A DNA stretch of 6,625 nt from Cyanothece sp. UBA12306 (GTDB lineage Bacteria; Cyanobacteriota; Cyanobacteriia; Cyanobacteriales; Microcystaceae). The notes below the pieces were generated by a model. The model did no database searches. It worked only from the letters and a program-made list of their open reading frames with translations, and was not told the origin of the DNA. The first letter of the stretch is position 1. Each line of letters opens with the position of its first letter. The DNA lies in the NCBI GenBank assembly GCA_003448685.1, contig DLXW01000167.1, positions 18,175-24,799 on the forward strand. The letters run 5' to 3'. Below, in pieces: positions 1-5,939 of the stretch. A program made the translations under genes and the position numbers.

Positions 1-533
1 TTAGTAGCAATATTTTTAGTAATTAATTGAGTTGACCAATTTCCTTGAGTAAGTTGTAAATTATTAGCATAAATTTGACCTGAATTAGTTTCTAATTCAG
101 CTTTACCCATCCCTTGGATATCATTTATTCCTGATTTTAAAGTACCAATAAGGTTAATATTTCCCTTGAGATTGCCCTCAAATATTGGAGAATTTCCTGA
201 GACTAATTCTTTTAATTTAACTTTATCAATAATTAAGTTCGTTTGCCATTTATTATCAATTAATTGTAAATTATTAGCAATTATTTCTCCTGTATTTAAT
301 AAAACTTTAGCTGTTCCTCTGGCCTGAATACCCTGGATCAAATTGTCTTTGAAATTTCCAGAGATATTAAAAATACCCTCTAGCTTCCCTGAGTTGATCT
401 TTTGAGAAATCGGTAGATCTAAATTAGTAAGATCAACTCCTGATGCTTCTACTTGACTTTGCCAAGATCCTTGATTATATGTAAAATTATTTGCTTGAAT
501 TGTTCCTTGATCTAAAGTAAATTTAGCTTTTCC
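1..533 (-). repeat. Degenerate ~70-residue protein repeats inside tamB
   Basis: Three successive units begin at residues 499, 571 and 641 of the TamB homologue (first bases 533, 317 and 107), spaced 72 and 70 residues. Each opens with G-(K/T)-A-(K/E/V) followed about 8 residues later by G-x-I-x-A-N-N and then W-(Q/S)-(S/T). Examples are GTIQANNF, GEIIANNL and GQIYANNL. The third unit runs off the window edge. They most likely are repeated beta-strand turns of the elongated groove, seen from protein rather than DNA similarity. Confidence 0.6.
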
Positions 534-2027
534 TTTTGCTTGAATAGTTTGAGGTTGATTAATATTTCCTGAAAGAATCACATCACCTGAAACTGTTCCT
601 AAATCAAAGGGTAAAGAAGCTTGATAAAGTTTATTATATTCGATTGTTTCTAGATTTTCTCCTTCCATTGCGAGGACAAATTGAGGATGTTGTGAAACAT
701 TATTATTTTTATTTCCTAAATTTAGTCGACCCTGACCAATTATTTTCCCGCCAAAGCTAGGGATAGCAGAGAAATTTTTGATCAATACATTAGAGTTATT
801 TAATTCTAATTCAGCATTGATTTTTTCAAAGTTTACGCGATCAATTTTAGCTATTTTATTGGTAGATACTTTAATAGAAAAATGAGGTTTATTAATTTCT
901 CCCTTGATTTTTAATACCCCTTCAATCTGCCCCAAAAGTGGAATAGAAGGTGATTTTTGTTTGAATGTTTTAATTATTTTCTTGATCGCTGTTGGGTTCG
1001 TTTTAGTTGTTAAATTATAACCATCTTTTAGATCAATTTTTCCTTCGGTAATAGCGGTTATTGATCCCATCTGAGTCGCCACTTGATCAAACTTAATTTC
1101 TGTTCCCCGAAATCGTAAATTTCCTTCATTTTGCAGAGGATAAGGAAGATTTGCAATTTTGGTAGTAACTTTATATAAATTAGCTACACCCTGTAATGCT
1201 GGGAGTTGATCAGGCCTCAAGGCAACTTCTAGATTAGCATCTATTTTTCCATCTCCGAATTTTAGAGGAAGATCAATTAAATGGTCAATTTCTGTTACCC
1301 CTAAACTATTTCCTTGAACTAATAAGTTTGTTGCTTGATTTTCAGGTTTAGTGATACCAGAAACTTTAAATGTTCCCCCTGTATTTAATTTTCCATTTAC
1401 CTTAAATTTTATTTTTTTTCTATTATTAATAAAATCCGTTGTCCCAGATAGCTGTCTGAATTTTACGGGTTCAGAAATTTCTCCTGTTGTAGAATTTGCT
1501 AATAAAGTAGCTCGAGCGTTTTTAAAGCTGAGGGACTTTAATATAATAGGATTATTGGGTTTAACCGAATCAAATTTTGTGATTATCCAATTTCCTTGTT
1601 GTCCTTGCTTGAGATAAACATTTGGTTCAATAGCAGTGATCCCAATTTCTAATTTTTGTTCTAGAATTAGTTTAATAGGATTATAATCTACATCCAAAGC
1701 TACCATAGAAACTTGAGCTGGATCGGTAGAAGTTGTTGAGATTGTACTTTGTCCGAAACGGACTTTATTTAAAGAAAAATACTCTAATGAACCGAGAGTA
1801 ACCGGACGGTTTAAAAAATTGCTTAGTTGTTTTTCTACTAAAGGTGTCAAATTTTTTTGTAGAAAAAACCATCCACCGACTAGACTTGTTCCCAGTCCCA
1901 GGAACAATATTCCTCCTCCCGAGATCAACAAACGTCTAGGCCAAGATGTTATTTTAGTTTTATTCGCTCGGGGACTAATTGTATTCGAGTCCCGTTTGGA
2001 GTCTAAATTAGAAGGTTCTGTCACCAT
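1..2027 (-). CDS. tamB: TamB/Tic236-family translocation and assembly module protein, N-terminal part (3' end outside window)
   Basis: The frame is open from an ATG at 2027 to the left edge, giving 675 visible residues. Family members form long lipid-transfer-like bridges between inner and outer membrane and support outer-membrane biogenesis; plants carry the homologue Tic236 in chloroplasts. Residues 1-32 are polar and basic (ending WPRR). Residues 33-56 form one Gly-rich transmembrane anchor (LLISGGGILFLGLG start). Next comes the hallmark cyanobacterial stretch around residues 70-95 with FLNRPVTLGSLEYFSL and VRFGQSTI. The rest is AsmA-like beta-rich sequence with recurring G-x-(I/A)-x-A-N-N and G-(K/T)-A-(K/E) motifs. 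The C-terminal TamB (DUF490) domain would lie beyond the window. An upstream ATG at 2041 is out of frame and closes within seven codons, so 2027 is preferred; only a weak GAG-type ribosome site precedes it. The gene is separated from the upstream Excalibur gene by 310 nt with a probable terminator, so it is likely transcribed on its own. Confidence 0.88.
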   Translation of the reverse strand, partial: MVTEPSNLDSKRDSNTISPRANKTKITSWPRRLLISGGGILFLGLGTSLVGGWFFLQKNLTPLVEKQLSNFLNRPVTLGSLEYFSLNKVRFGQSTISTTSTDPAQVSMVALDVDYNPIKLILEQKLEIGITAIEPNVYLKQGQQGNWIITKFDSVKPNNPIILKSLSFKNARATLLANSTTGEISEPVKFRQLSGTTDFINNRKKIKFKVNGKLNTGGTFKVSGITKPENQATNLLVQGNSLGVTEIDHLIDLPLKFGDGKIDANLEVALRPDQLPALQGVANLYKVTTKIANLPYPLQNEGNLRFRGTEIKFDQVATQMGSITAITEGKIDLKDGYNLTTKTNPTAIKKIIKTFKQKSPSIPLLGQIEGVLKIKGEINKPHFSIKVSTNKIAKIDRVNFEKINAELELNNSNVLIKNFSAIPSFGGKIIGQGRLNLGNKNNNVSQHPQFVLAMEGENLETIEYNKLYQASLPFDLGTVSGDVILSGNINQPQTIQAKGKAKFTLDQGTIQANNFTYNQGSWQSQVEASGVDLTNLDLPISQKINSGKLEGIFNISGNFKDNLIQGIQARGTAKVLLNTGEIIANNLQLIDNKWQTNLIIDKVKLKELVSGNSPIFEGNLKGNINLIGTLKSGINDIQGMGKAELETNSGQIYANNLQLTQGNWSTQLITKNIAT

Positions 2028-2337
2028 AACGTTTTTCTCATACAATCGCAATCTAGACAAAGTAGGTAATCAACTTTTGTCCTTACATTTTGACACACTA
2101 AATCATTAAAAATAAGGGCAATCAATTCCTTTGTAACAATCTGCTTAACATAAATCAAGAAGTCGGAAGTATTAAATATGAAATTCCTCGCACCGCAACG
2201 TAGCGAGGAACTTTGTCACTTCATAATACCAAATTCGCTTATTTTATGTAGAGTAACGTTTTTTCTCTGGTACTCCGGTGCTCTGAAACTTGATACTATA
2301 CTATCTAAAGTGGACTTAGTATGGCTTGGTGATTTCG
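2028..2337. other. Intergenic region between the Excalibur gene and tamB
   Basis: This 310-nt stretch holds no plausible coding frame, tRNA or rRNA. It contains a GC-rich hairpin (2181-2213), listed separately, and the left arm of the 24-nt inverted repeat (2321-2344). On the minus strand, after the hairpin, a weak promoter-like pair TTGATT, 17 nt, TTTAGT can be drawn (about 2125-2097), but each box matches the consensus in only four of six places. It would drive tamB if real. I see no clear NtcA-type GTA-N8-TAC site. Confidence 0.5.
2181..2213 (-). terminator. Probable rho-independent terminator after the Excalibur gene
   Basis: A perfect 8-bp GC-rich stem (TTCCTCGC with GCGAGGAA) encloses an 11-nt loop. 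In minus-strand RNA the stem extends to 11 bp because the next pair is a G-U wobble followed by two A-U pairs; in plus-strand RNA the same position is an A-C mismatch. The minus-strand transcript then reads CATATTTAAT, moderately U-rich. The hairpin lies 125 nt beyond the Excalibur stop and upstream of tamB, where a terminator is expected. The U-tract is not ideal, so an attenuator or simple structured element is possible. Confidence 0.45.
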
Positions 2338-2344
2338 TTAAGTG
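2321..2344 (+). repeat. Left arm of 24-nt inverted repeat
   Basis: This arm matches the minus strand of 4983-4960 at 21 of 24 positions. The shared core is CTTGGTGAYTTCGTTAA; the three differences are all transitions. It reads inward like a terminal inverted repeat and overlaps the stop codon (2340-2338) and last sense codon of the Excalibur gene. Similarity stops sharply at both ends. Confidence 0.7.
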
Positions 2345-2808
2345 ATAGGCTGAGCTTTAGGTAAGCTTTCACAAGGCTTATTATCGTGATCGCGATCGAG
2401 GCCGAAAATATCACCTTGATCAAGAAAATGATCATAGACAGCTTGAGCTTCTTCTTGAATTAAGAAGTTAGAGCAGTTACAACCTTTGCTCTCATCTACA
2501 CAAGGAGGAAAAGTTGAGGTAAGCAGACTATCACAAGCAATGCCATTGTTATTGTGATCAAGGTTGAAAATATCGCCTTCTTGAGAGTATTCTTCAAAGA
2601 TAGCTTGAGCTTCTTCTTGATTAGCAAAATCGTCGCAATTGTAATCTTTATTAATTTCAGAAGATATAGCAGCTATCTGAATAGACTCGGAAGTGGTAAA
2701 TTTGTTGGCTAAGTTGGCATTAGTGTGGGCTAGAGCTAAATCTGGTGTAATATAACAAGATGCTACCACCAAAATCAGAGAAAATACCCATGAAAGCAAT
2801 TTATTCAT
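2338..2808 (-). CDS. Exported protein with two Excalibur calcium-binding repeats
   Basis: The 156-residue product starts with an export signal: K3 and a hydrophobic core at 4-17. Residues 15-18 (VASC) fit a lipobox with Cys18, which would make it a lipoprotein; alternatively, signal peptidase I could cut after ALA at 25-27. The mature part carries two copies of the Excalibur motif (extracellular calcium-binding region) at about 56-95 and 110-149. Each has N-C-(D/S)-(D/N)-F, QEEAQA (64-69 and 118-123), GDIF, a loop and a closing Cys-acid. Loop 1 is D84-x-N86-x-N88-G89 with C92-D93; loop 2 is D138-x-D140-x-D142-N143 with C146-E147, so the usual Gly is Asn. A 19-nt exact direct repeat (2440-2458 and 2602-2620, 54 codons apart) betrays the internal duplication. 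The paired Cys in each unit may form disulfides. It follows the methyltransferase gene by 84 nt with no strong ribosome site visible. A weak promoter-like TTGATC, 17 nt, TCTAAG lies in the gap. A function beyond calcium binding in the periplasm or at the surface is unknown. Confidence 0.85.
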   Translation of the reverse strand: MNKLLSWVFSLILVVASCYITPDLALAHTNANLANKFTTSESIQIAAISSEINKDYNCDDFANQEEAQAIFEEYSQEGDIFNLDHNNNGIACDSLLTSTFPPCVDESKGCNCSNFLIQEEAQAVYDHFLDQGDIFGLDRDHDNKPCESLPKAQPIT

Positions 2809-2892
2809 CTATTGTCAATTTCTTTAACTATTGAACATACTTAGATTACTTGAATAATTGCTGATCAATCTTAAATTATTGACAAAACTTAA

Positions 2893-4962
2893 CTAATTCA
2901 AGATATTTGTCGTAGATTTAGTTCGTTGATTAATTTTGGCTTTAAGTAACTTAATTTTTTCGGGATCAGCATCTTTGCGCCATTGTAATTGATGTCCTCT
3001 AATGATGGCACAATGATCCTCAAGACATTTTAGCCATCCCTGGAGACGAGAAATTTTTTTAAAATCATCGAGTAAACCCCAATTTCTTTCTTTTTGAGTT
3101 AGTTTATCAAATTTTTTATAGAGAGGATAATCAGCAGTAACTAGCAGATCTTTGTGATGTAAAATAGGAGGATTATAATCATTAGCAAACTCTCCATATT
3201 TAACCCTTAAATCACCTAATTCAATTTCCATGCTAGTATGTAAAGTAGGGTGAGCTTTAGTATCAAAATCTGGATAAAAAAGATAGGATATTTTAGGATT
3301 ACGCCAAGAAAATTTAATAACGTTTGCTTCTTCTAAACGTCCTATAGTTCTACTAGCACAACCTTCATATAAGCGTAGTAAGGGTTCTAAATTTTCTAAA
3401 GCACTAATATGAATTACTAGGGAATTTTTTAGCTTTTTACCAACGGGACTACTTTGACATAAACTAGCAATTTTCTCTAGGTCTCCCACATTATAAAGCA
3501 TCATATCTGCTAAAATACAAGCTTTTTGATAACTACCAAATAAGGTTTTAATATCTTGTTTAAGATTTTCTGATAATTCCCTAACTTTGGGACGATGACT
3601 AAACTTACCCAGGGCTAAATATAATAATAAATCTTGACGGCGTTTTTGGGTAATTAGATCCCAGTCTTCTTGGTTAGTCACTTGTAAAATCACCTTAAAT
3701 GCTTGGTGAAAGGTTCTAAATTCCTCTTTTAATTCTATCTCATTAACTAATTCACCTTTAGCCGGAAGTCTTCCTCTTTGGGTAAAAAATTCCATTAATG
3801 GGGTTAATAAAGTTTCATAGTCTTCAAACCTTTTTAGTTGGGACTGAACCCGAGGAGTTGAAAACCGAGAACGAACCTGGGAAATACGAAATGCTTGTGC
3901 TTGATTTTCGTGGCGAAAAACGAAATAAATACCTAAACCTGCTGGAATTGCTTCAACATTAAGAACTTGATCAATATAGCTTTTTAATTCTTCTTGTTCA
4001 TAATATTTTTGAAAGGTATTACGACTGGTGATAATGCCATCCCCATAAGCAACGATACCGCGATCGCGGTCATCAATCAAGACCTGGGCTGCTACAATTA
4101 AGACTTGATGGGTTAATTGCCAAGCTTGAATTAAGGCTTGTCTTCGTTCTTCTAAATCTTCGATAACATTGATGATATAGCCCAAATTGACAATATCTGC
4201 GGCTATTTGGGTACTATCTTCACGGTAATATGGGTCCCATCCCGAACTTTGGTATCCTGCTTTAGCGATGTGTTCAATATCTCCACCGTAACCGCATCCA
4301 TAGTCAAAAAAGGTAGTTTCAGGGGTAAATAACCCTGCTTCTAGGGCCAAACGAACTGGACGTGAGAGATTTTTTCGTTTAATAGCTGCTTTGTGACGTT
4401 CAATTTGGACTGGTAAGACTTCAGTGGAGTTGAGGGGACGCAAACAGGCCAAGGAATGTCCTTCAAAGATTAGATGATGGCGATTTAAGCGTTGTTCCCA
4501 TTCTAAGCGAGTTCCAATCGAACGGGATAAGTTTAATAACCCTAATGCTTCTTCTACATAGGTTAAATGTGCAAATTCTTGATATTGGGGATAGTCTTGA
4601 GTGACAAAGGTTTCTTTGCGATGAAGAATGGGGGGGTTATTGCTATCACTATAGTTCCAATAATTGGCCTGTTGGGTTTGCAGATCAACTACAATACTTA
4701 AGGTTAAAGCTGGATGGGGATCAAGATCAAAATCGGGATAAAATAGGTAGGATATTTTGGGTTTGTCTGTACTAAATTTAACTAAGGTTGCTTGTTTTAT
4801 TTCTTCTGTGACTCGGGCCTGTTGTTCATATTCTTGTAAAATAGGATCAAGACAAGCGATCGCGTTAGTATGAAGATAAAGGGCATTGGGTAGTTTTTTA
4901 CCAATTTTACTGTTTTGGCAAAGTTCAATGATAGTATTAAAATAATCAGTGGTTAGGAACAT
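2893..4962 (-). CDS. DNA phosphorothioation-associated putative methyltransferase
   Basis: This 689-residue protein resembles the methyltransferase family named for its co-occurrence with dnd (DNA phosphorothioation) operons; its true substrate is unknown. The central class I SAM-dependent domain spans about 185-350. Motif I is F219-D-Y-G-C-G-Y-G-G-D228, an acidic motif follows as G241-W-D-P-Y-Y, and N259-L-G-Y-I-I-N-V-I-E-D269 is characteristic of the family. Residues 351-490 are mostly helical by composition and include R396-G-R-L-P. The protein begins (5-170) and ends (492-660) with the same domain: both copies hold PKISYLFYPDFD and NPPILH(R/H)K followed by DYP. The visible catalytic motifs look intact. 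The ATG at 4962 is fixed because an in-frame TAA directly precedes it; GGTGA nine bases upstream is a fair ribosome site. No dnd gene lies in the window. The Excalibur gene follows 84 nt later and may be co-transcribed. The family call is from recognition of the motif pattern, not from a search. Confidence 0.8.
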   Translation of the reverse strand: MFLTTDYFNTIIELCQNSKIGKKLPNALYLHTNAIACLDPILQEYEQQARVTEEIKQATLVKFSTDKPKISYLFYPDFDLDPHPALTLSIVVDLQTQQANYWNYSDSNNPPILHRKETFVTQDYPQYQEFAHLTYVEEALGLLNLSRSIGTRLEWEQRLNRHHLIFEGHSLACLRPLNSTEVLPVQIERHKAAIKRKNLSRPVRLALEAGLFTPETTFFDYGCGYGGDIEHIAKAGYQSSGWDPYYREDSTQIAADIVNLGYIINVIEDLEERRQALIQAWQLTHQVLIVAAQVLIDDRDRGIVAYGDGIITSRNTFQKYYEQEELKSYIDQVLNVEAIPAGLGIYFVFRHENQAQAFRISQVRSRFSTPRVQSQLKRFEDYETLLTPLMEFFTQRGRLPAKGELVNEIELKEEFRTFHQAFKVILQVTNQEDWDLITQKRRQDLLLYLALGKFSHRPKVRELSENLKQDIKTLFGSYQKACILADMMLYNVGDLEKIASLCQSSPVGKKLKNSLVIHISALENLEPLLRLYEGCASRTIGRLEEANVIKFSWRNPKISYLFYPDFDTKAHPTLHTSMEIELGDLRVKYGEFANDYNPPILHHKDLLVTADYPLYKKFDKLTQKERNWGLLDDFKKISRLQGWLKCLEDHCAIIRGHQLQWRKDADPEKIKLLKAKINQRTKSTTNILN
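2983..3489 (-). repeat. C-terminal copy of the duplicated domain in the methyltransferase
   Basis: This encodes residues 492-660. It shares with the N-terminal copy, in the same order, LCQ-S-x-x-GKKL, the N-A/S-L-x-x-H segment, VKFS/IKFS, PKISYLFYPDFD, NPPILH, a DYP-x-Y segment and a final GH-x-L. DNA similarity survives in the core: 3262-3294 matches 4726-4758 at 30 of 33 positions. Confidence 0.8.
4060..4067. repeat. HIP1 octamer GCGATCGC
   Basis: This is a perfect palindromic HIP1 site inside the methyltransferase gene, extended to a 12-nt palindrome CCGCGATCGCGG. HIP1 is hugely over-represented in many cyanobacterial genomes and supports the assignment of the host. Confidence 0.75.
4453..4950 (-). 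repeat. N-terminal copy of the duplicated domain in the methyltransferase
   Basis: This encodes residues 5-170. It is the partner of the copy at 3489-2983. It shows the same motif order, with KPKISYLFYPDFD at 67-79, NNPPILHRK at 108-116 and a closing GHSL at 168-171. The domain itself has no function I can name. Confidence 0.8.
4856..4863. repeat. HIP1 octamer GCGATCGC
   Basis: This is a second perfect HIP1 palindrome, also inside the methyltransferase gene near its 5' end. Both HIP1 copies noticed in the window lie in this gene, so the gene has probably resided in cyanobacterial genomes for some time. Confidence 0.75.
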
Positions 4963-4983
4963 TTAACGAAGTCACCAAGTCAT
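4960..4983 (-). repeat. Right arm of 24-nt inverted repeat
   Basis: Read on the minus strand, this arm runs into and ends with the methyltransferase start codon, and includes its GGTGA ribosome site (4976-4972). It matches the plus strand of 2321-2344 at 21 of 24 positions. It also contains a tiny in-frame ATG-ACT-TGG-TGA; the left arm has ATG-GCT-TGG-TGA at the same place. Confidence 0.7.
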
Positions 4984-5185
4984 AATTTGTTTTTGTAACA
5001 GAATTTAAGCCTCATTCCCAAAATATTTCGCTTTAAAAGGCTGGGTTTTTGACCCAAATTATTTTTATAATAAAATTACTTACTATTCTATTGGTTGAAT
5101 TTACAAAAATTAATAATTATTAGCTTTTCTAGACTCGAAGCAACCTGTTTTTTTTAAAGTGGGTCACTTCCTTGTTTGTTTGTTC
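4963..5185. other. AT-rich spacer between uma2 and the methyltransferase gene
   Basis: There is no coding frame here. Two small dyads are visible: TGGGT-TTTTG-ACCCA (5042-5056), which is followed by a U-rich stretch only when read on the plus strand, and AAGTG-GGT-CACTT (5157-5169), next to a run of eight T. Neither fits a clean minus-strand terminator for the Uma2 gene. On the minus strand TATTATAAAAAT-like sequence near 5065-5075 could hold a -10 box for the methyltransferase gene, but no convincing -35 partner is seen. Confidence 0.4.
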
Positions 5186-5893
5186 CTATAATTCTCCAAA
5201 TTGTTGACGATATTGCTTTAATAAAGCTTCCATCTCAGATAGTTTTTGTTGAGCTTTTTCTTTTTCCGTTTTTTCCCATTCTAACTGAGTTTCTTTTTGT
5301 TGTAATTGGGTTTCTTTTTCTTGTAATGCTTCAGCTAATTCTGTAGGAATCAACAGTTTTTCTCCCGTATCTTCTCGATAAAATCCAATTAATTCTCCTT
5401 CTATTTCTAAGCGTAATTGTAAAGGTTGACTTCGACTATCTTCTATTAATTCGTAGAGATTATTTCTCAACCGATATCCCCTTAGTTTTTCGGTTATCCA
5501 TTCCCCTTTGGGGTCAAATAACCAATATTCTGTCACTCCTAATTGTTCATAGATTTCTTTCTTAAATTCAAGGTCTTGATTTTTAGTTCCTGAGGAGGTT
5601 ATCTCAAAGATAACTTGAGGAATTTGTCCTTCTTCCCAAATTTTATAATTATCTCTTCCCCCTGGTTCTACATCAAAGATTATCATAACATCAGGAGCAA
5701 CTCGCATTCGAGGAAACCCCTGACTATAATAAAGAAATTGATTAGCAAGTACCGTCGCTTGCTGACCCGATAAATATTGTTTTAGTACCTCTAGAGTGGT
5801 TAAAATAGCATAGAGATGGGTATAGGTTTCGGCCACGGGTTCTCCATCGGAACTGGGATAGATAATGTCGGTTTTTGAAATAGTTTTAACCAT
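5186..5893 (-). CDS. Uma2-family (DUF820) putative PD-(D/E)XK nuclease
   Basis: The 235-residue product belongs to a restriction-endonuclease-fold family that is greatly expanded in cyanobacteria and whose cellular role is unclear. The N-terminal helix carries GEPVAET (17-23). The family core follows: RVAPDV with D68, then FEIT with E97, GTKNQDLEFKKEIY with K111 (four residues before Y115), and the diagnostic GVTEYWLFDP at 119-128. D68, E97 and K111 are the likely metal and catalytic residues, so the fold looks intact. FYREDTGEKLLIP (171-183) closes the domain. Residues 185-230 are a charged coiled coil with a short KETQLQQ heptad repeat, a common appendage in cyanobacterial members and a possible oligomerisation arm. 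It starts 46 nt after the pepP stop and has a strong ribosome site, so it could share the pepP transcript. It may be unrelated in function to its neighbours. Confidence 0.9.
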   Translation of the reverse strand: MVKTISKTDIIYPSSDGEPVAETYTHLYAILTTLEVLKQYLSGQQATVLANQFLYYSQGFPRMRVAPDVMIIFDVEPGGRDNYKIWEEGQIPQVIFEITSSGTKNQDLEFKKEIYEQLGVTEYWLFDPKGEWITEKLRGYRLRNNLYELIEDSRSQPLQLRLEIEGELIGFYREDTGEKLLIPTELAEALQEKETQLQQKETQLEWEKTEKEKAQQKLSEMEALLKQYRQQFGEL

Positions 5894-5896
5894 GAT

Positions 5897-5902
5897 CTTC
5901 CT
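5897..5902 (-). promoter_or_regulatory. Strong Shine-Dalgarno AGGAAG for the Uma2 gene
   Basis: AGGAAG lies three bases before the ATG at 5893. It is the clearest ribosome site in the window and supports this start, although the spacing is short. Confidence 0.6.
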
Positions 5903-5939
5903 GAAATTACTTAGATTTTAAGATAAAAGTTATTAGAAG

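Noticed and set aside
1351..1617. Plus-strand open frame of 88 codons
   Set aside because: It lies wholly inside the long minus-strand tamB frame, has no family resemblance and reads like an antisense shadow (runs of Phe and Leu from AT-rich antisense).
2039..2041. Upstream ATG as the tamB start
   Set aside because: It is out of frame with tamB and reaches a stop within seven codons.
1819..2109. Plus-strand open frame of 96 codons
   Set aside because: It is antisense to the tamB start region, with no recognisable domain or ribosome site; tamB has strong family motifs in the opposite strand.
2028..2337. CRISPR array, tRNA or riboswitch in the longest spacer
   Set aside because: There is no repeat-spacer periodicity, no tRNA arms or T-loop sequence, and no recognised aptamer core. 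Only the hairpin and one inverted-repeat arm are present.
2853..2880. AATAATT/AATTATT dyad between the methyltransferase and Excalibur genes as a terminator
   Set aside because: The 7-bp stem is made only of A-T pairs and would be unstable; such dyads are expected by chance in AT-rich spacers.
2321..4983. Calling the bracketed segment an insertion sequence
   Set aside because: It encodes no transposase and shows no obvious target-site duplication next to the arms, so only the inverted repeat itself is annotated.
5042..5056. TGGGT/ACCCA hairpin as terminator of the Uma2 gene
   Set aside because: The stem is only 5 bp and the U-rich tail is on the plus-strand side, where no gene precedes it. 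It may be chance.
5185..5340. Short repeats in the Uma2 3' region as a tandem repeat array
   Set aside because: They encode a heptad coiled coil (KETQLQQ-like) and are explained by the protein.
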